NCBI GenBank assembly: GCA_009704445.1
Contig: WLED01000018.1
Coordinates: forward strand, 1 to 14,598
Reading direction: 5' to 3'
Source: Actinomycetota bacterium
GTDB lineage: Bacteria; Actinomycetota; Actinomycetes; Nanopelagicales; Nanopelagicaceae
DNA: 14,598 nucleotides
A program made the translations under genes and the position numbers. The notes under the pieces were generated by a model that had not been told where the DNA came from, made no database searches, and worked only from the letters and a program-made list of their open reading frames with translations. This document shows, piece after piece, positions 11,952 through 14,598 of this stretch. Within the stretch, counting starts at the first letter, position 1. Every line of letters starts with the position of its first letter.

Positions 11952-13637
11952 TTAATCTAGATAATCTCGCAGCACCTGGCTACGTGAAGGGTGGCGAAGC
12001 TTTGACATTGTCTTTGACTCGATCTGGCGAATACGTTCACGGGTTACGCCGTAAACCTTTCCAATTTCATCAAGTGTTTTTGGTTGTCCATCTGTTAAAC
12101 CAAAACGCATGGCAACAACGCCGGCTTCTCGCTCTGAAAGCGTATCTAGCACTGAGTGCAATTGCTCTTGAAGCAATGTGAAAGAAACTGCATCTGCAGG
12201 AACTACAGCCTCAGAATCCTCAATCAAGTCACCAAACTCAGAATCTCCTTCTTCTCCCAGTGGAGTATGAAGAGAAATTGGCTCGCGACCATACTTTTGA
12301 ACCTCGACAACCTTTTCAGGCGTCATATCCAACTCTTTTGCTAACTCTTCTGGGGTTGGTTCGCGACCAAGGTCTTGAAGCATCTGACGCTGTACGCGGG
12401 CAAGCTTGTTAATAACTTCAACCATGTGAACTGGAATACGAATGGTTCGAGCCTGATCAGCCATGGCGCGTGTAATTGCCTGACGGATCCACCACGTTGC
12501 ATAAGTGGAGAACTTGTATCCCTTTGTATAGTCAAACTTTTCAACGGCGCGAATAAGTCCCAGGTTTCCTTCTTGAATTAAATCAAGGAACAACATTCCT
12601 CGGCCCGTGTAACGCTTTGCTAGCGAAACCACCAAGCGAAGGTTTGCTTCTAACAGGTGATTTTTGGCGCGCTTTCCATCTTCAACAAGGAACTCGAGTT
12701 CTCTCTTGTACTTTTTATCCAACTTCTTTTCATGCTTCAATTTCTCTTCAGCAAATAAACCGACTTCGACTCGAGTAGCAAGTTCTACCTCAAGTTCTGC
12801 ATTAAGTAGTGCCACACGCCCGATCTGCTTTAGGTAATCCTTAACTGGGTCAGCCGTAGCACCGGCTGTCATAACTGTTTGGACTGGAGCATCGTCCTCT
12901 TCTGAAGCCTTTAAAGTAAATGCATTCTCTTCATTGCCCTGGGTGGCCTCATCGGCAAGGTCAACTACGCGAGGCTGATTACCCTTTTCATCTTCTTCGC
13001 TGTCAATAATTTCGACAACTTCCTTAATTAAAGTCTCTACATCCTCTAATTCAACTTCTTCTAGCTCTACTTCTTCACCATCAATTTTAGTTACAACTGT
13101 TTTTCCAGTCTTCGAATCAAAAACCCCAGCAGAAGCCTTAATTGGCTCAACTTTTGGAGCAATCAATTCATATTCGGACTTTTTCAAAATACGAGAAGGC
13201 GAACCAAGTCCGGCTTTTCGAAGTCTCTCAATCATCATAGGAACTTCAGTAGCAAGCGAGCGCGCTTCGTCTACTAAATCCTTATCAACCTTTTTTGGAA
13301 TTCTATTAATCGATGTAATTCCACGAGATTCAAGTTCGGCTAAAACTTCGTTGTGACGAAGGACGGCATTTTTGGTGTCAACAATTGCTTGAACATCTTT
13401 TGCAGTCAGATCTTTTTTAAGCTCTATTTTCTTAACAGGTGCTTTCTTAACCGTGGCCTTTTTTACTGGGGCACTCTTTTTAACAACTGATTTCTTGGCT
13501 GTAGCTTTTTTAACAGGTGCTTTTGCAACAGAAGATTTCTTCGCAGGTGCTTTTTTAGCAACTGCCTTCTTTGTTGCAGCTTTTTTTGCAGAAGCCTTAG
13601 GCTTGACCTTGTTTTTGAGCGCACTAAATACAGCCAC
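11952..13637 (-). CDS. rpoD: Principal RNA polymerase sigma factor (RpoD/SigA/HrdB)
   Basis: A group 1 sigma-70 factor, 561 residues from the chosen start. Regions (numbered from this start): a lysine/alanine-rich tail (about 12-75); a short region-1-like segment; an acidic stretch (about 185-255); region 1.2 with DPVKDYLKQIGRVALL; region 2 with NLRLVVSLAKRYTGRGMLFL, DLIQEGNLGLIRAVEKFDY and TYATWWIRQAITRAMADQAR, which melts and reads the -10 element; region 3; and region 4 with LSEREAGVVAMRFGL, the TLDEIGKVYGVTRERIRQIE helix-turn-helix and the KLRHPSRS end. It directs RNA polymerase to housekeeping promoters. The frame stays open to a GTG at 13664, nine codons upstream, but that GTG has no Shine-Dalgarno and lies in a hairpin. 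The GTG at 13637 has AAAGGA 5 nt before it and a TATAAT box further up. The CDGSH gene follows 13 nt downstream. Confidence 0.93.
   Translation of the reverse strand: MAVFSALKNKVKPKASAKKAATKKAVAKKAPAKKSSVAKAPVKKATAKKSVVKKSAPVKKATVKKAPVKKIELKKDLTAKDVQAIVDTKNAVLRHNEVLAELESRGITSINRIPKKVDKDLVDEARSLATEVPMMIERLRKAGLGSPSRILKKSEYELIAPKVEPIKASAGVFDSKTGKTVVTKIDGEEVELEEVELEDVETLIKEVVEIIDSEEDEKGNQPRVVDLADEATQGNEENAFTLKASEEDDAPVQTVMTAGATADPVKDYLKQIGRVALLNAELEVELATRVEVGLFAEEKLKHEKKLDKKYKRELEFLVEDGKRAKNHLLEANLRLVVSLAKRYTGRGMLFLDLIQEGNLGLIRAVEKFDYTKGYKFSTYATWWIRQAITRAMADQARTIRIPVHMVEVINKLARVQRQMLQDLGREPTPEELAKELDMTPEKVVEVQKYGREPISLHTPLGEEGDSEFGDLIEDSEAVVPADAVSFTLLQEQLHSVLDTLSEREAGVVAMRFGLTDGQPKTLDEIGKVYGVTRERIRQIESKTMSKLRHPSRSQVLRDYLD
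13413..13604 (-). repeat. Low-complexity K/A repeat tract in the rpoD 5' region
   Basis: This stretch encodes a degenerate KKA / AKK / PVKK pattern, e.g. KKAVAKKAPAKK and PVKKATVKKAPVKK. The plus strand shows the corresponding recurring runs of T with GCTTTT motifs. It resembles histone H1-like basic tails; lysine/alanine-rich N-termini also occur in other actinobacterial principal sigma factors. Confidence 0.75.
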
Positions 13638-13642
13638 AATTG

Positions 13643-13648
13643 TCCTTT
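13643..13648 (-). promoter_or_regulatory. Shine-Dalgarno deciding the rpoD start
   Basis: AAAGGA on the reverse strand, 5 nt before the GTG at 13637. It makes this GTG the likelier start than the GTG at 13664. Confidence 0.65.
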
Positions 13649-13656
13649 GGTTTTTC

Positions 13657-13672
13657 TCAGCCACTCGGCTGA
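13657..13672 (-). other. Hairpin in the rpoD leader
   Basis: On the reverse strand TCAGCC (13672-13667) and GGCTGA (13662-13657) pair around a GAGT loop: a perfect 6-bp stem. It lies between the expected transcription start and the AAAGGA ribosome-binding site. It could protect the 5' end or tune translation. There is no T-run, so it is not a terminator. Confidence 0.5.
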
Positions 13673-13684
13673 AGCGATGGCTAT

Positions 13685-13690
13685 ATTATA
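13685..13690 (-). promoter_or_regulatory. -10 element of the rpoD promoter
   Basis: A perfect TATAAT on the reverse strand in the 88-nt gap between the metX stop and the GTG at 13637. The expected transcription start is near 13678, giving a leader of about 40 nt containing the hairpin and Shine-Dalgarno. No good -35 hexamer sits at 16-18 nt; TGCATT is the weak candidate. A 6-bp inverted repeat, GGTTTT/AAAACC (13695-13700 and 13719-13724), lies just upstream. Confidence 0.6.
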
Positions 13691-13725
13691 ATTTGGTTTT
13701 CACCCTAAATGCACATCCAAAACCG

Positions 13726-14598
13726 CTATTTGGAGAGTTTTAACGCCTGCCTAATGACCTCTCCCACGCTTTCAACCTCAACAAGGAAGCCATCGTGGCC
13801 AAATGGGCTCGAGATGGTCACCAATGGCGCCGCAGCGGGTGCTAGCTCGGCAATCTCGGCCTGAAGTCGCACCGGAAAGAGTCTGTCCGTATCAATACCA
13901 ACGGCAATGACTGGAACCTTTATCGTAGAAAGGGCTGCAGCCACTCCGCCCCTGTCGCGACCGACATCATGGCTATTCATGGCCTCTGTTAAAGCGATGT
14001 AGGTGTTGGCATCAAATCGCTTCCATAGTTTTTGGGCTTGGTGATCTAAATAAGACTCGACTGCATACCGCCCCGTGTCATCTCCTTGTAACTGTCGTCC
14101 AAATCTGACGTCCATCTCTGCCTCAGTGCGATATGTCAGATGGGCGATTCGACGTGCAATACCCATTCCCTCTTCCGGCCCTTTTTCCTGTTCATAGTAA
14201 TCACCGTTGTTAAAAAATGGATCGGTTTTAATTGCGCGGATTTGTATCGAGGCCGTGCCAATCTGATCTCCAGTAGCTACAGCAGATGAACCTATGGTGC
14301 AGATGGCACCAACGCGATCAGGGTGCTGAATAGCCCATTCCAGTGCACGCATTCCACCGAGGGATGGTCCCACTGCCAACTTATATTTTTTGATTCCCAT
14401 GGCATTTGTAAATGCCACCTCTGCTGCAACCATGTCGCGAATGTTTATAGCTGGGAATCGAGAACCCCAACGTTTACCATCTGGTGCAAGAGATGATGGG
14501 CCAGTTGATCCCTGGCAACCACCAATCACATTAGGACAAACGACAAAGTATGTATCGGTGTCAAAAGGAAGCCCTGGGCCCACCATTGATGGCCACCA
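13726..14598 (-). CDS. metX: Homoserine O-acetyltransferase, 5' end cut by window edge
   Basis: 291 codons of an alpha/beta-hydrolase acyltransferase open to the right edge (it begins WWPSMVGPG); about 80-90 N-terminal residues are missing compared with the usual 370-380. It matches MetX: the oxyanion-hole region CPNVIGGCQGSTGPSS, the nucleophile elbow VGPSLGGMRALEW with the catalytic serine, VGIDTDRLFPVRLQ with the catalytic aspartate, and GHDGFLVE with the catalytic histidine. The enzyme transfers an acyl group from acyl-CoA to the homoserine hydroxyl, the first committed step to methionine. MetX-type enzymes can use acetyl- or succinyl-CoA; acetyl is the default and I cannot exclude the other. 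The elbow reads GPSLGG where GGSLGG is common. It lies upstream of rpoD on the same strand, with the rpoD promoter in the gap. Confidence 0.92.
   Translation of the reverse strand, partial: WWPSMVGPGLPFDTDTYFVVCPNVIGGCQGSTGPSSLAPDGKRWGSRFPAINIRDMVAAEVAFTNAMGIKKYKLAVGPSLGGMRALEWAIQHPDRVGAICTIGSSAVATGDQIGTASIQIRAIKTDPFFNNGDYYEQEKGPEEGMGIARRIAHLTYRTEAEMDVRFGRQLQGDDTGRYAVESYLDHQAQKLWKRFDANTYIALTEAMNSHDVGRDRGGVAAALSTIKVPVIAVGIDTDRLFPVRLQAEIAELAPAAAPLVTISSPFGHDGFLVEVESVGEVIRQALKLSK

Noticed and set aside
13690..13725. GGTTTT/AAAACC inverted repeat as a metX terminator
   Set aside because: The loop is 18 nt and the stem is followed by A-rich sequence rather than a T-run on the metX strand.
13453..13743. 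96-codon hydrophobic open frame that looks like a membrane protein
   Set aside because: The F/A/L-rich sequence is just the antisense of the lysine/alanine tract of rpoD, and it runs through the rpoD promoter.
1..14598. Mobile element, CRISPR array, toxin-antitoxin or defence genes
   Set aside because: Every intergenic gap is short and every large frame is a recognisable core gene; no long inverted repeats, spaced direct repeats, transposase or integrase motifs were seen.

Overview
This window is a densely packed core-genome segment with A+T-leaning codon use and actinobacterial gene families: SepH (formerly DUF3071), a DUF7455 zinc-ribbon protein, an actinobacterial-type ParE, and a lysine/alanine-tailed principal sigma factor. 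The grouping of sepH, parC, parE and the principal sigma factor resembles the arrangement around hrdB in Streptomyces, but with low GC, very short spacers and overlapping genes. I infer a streamlined planktonic actinobacterium of the acI / Nanopelagicales kind. That assignment rests on gene families and base composition, not on a database search.

Layout, left to right: the 5' end of rplS (minus, cut by the edge); an inositol-monophosphatase-family gene (minus); divergently, an MFS transporter overlapping sepH (plus); a type I phosphodiesterase/nucleotide pyrophosphatase-like gene (minus) meeting sepH tail to tail; divergently, psuG-psuK (plus; pseudouridine breakdown), then parC (plus; topoisomerase IV A, lacking its C-terminal domain) and an ABC-F ATPase (plus). 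Facing these is parE (minus; topoisomerase IV B). A DUF7455 gene (plus) meets a CDGSH iron-sulfur gene (minus), which lies directly downstream of rpoD/sigA (minus). Last is metX (minus, 5' end cut by the right edge).

Functionally the segment combines housekeeping (translation, principal sigma factor, topoisomerase IV, cell division, methionine synthesis) with a compact salvage module (psuGK plus a divergent phosphodiesterase). Two regulatory themes stand out. Several starts have no Shine-Dalgarno but carry a TAnnnT -10 hexamer 5-6 nt upstream, as expected for leaderless mRNAs. All three convergent junctions have 0-2 nt or an overlap between stop codons, with hairpins lying inside coding sequence; in one case the hairpin is formed by the codons of the CDGSH iron-sulfur motif itself.

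I see no mobile element, CRISPR array, tRNA/rRNA gene or attachment site. No stretch over 300 bases lacks a gene; the longest gap is 195 bases (11337-11531). I found no wholly new multi-gene system. The best leads are the truncated ParC and the dual-use CDGSH/terminator sequence.
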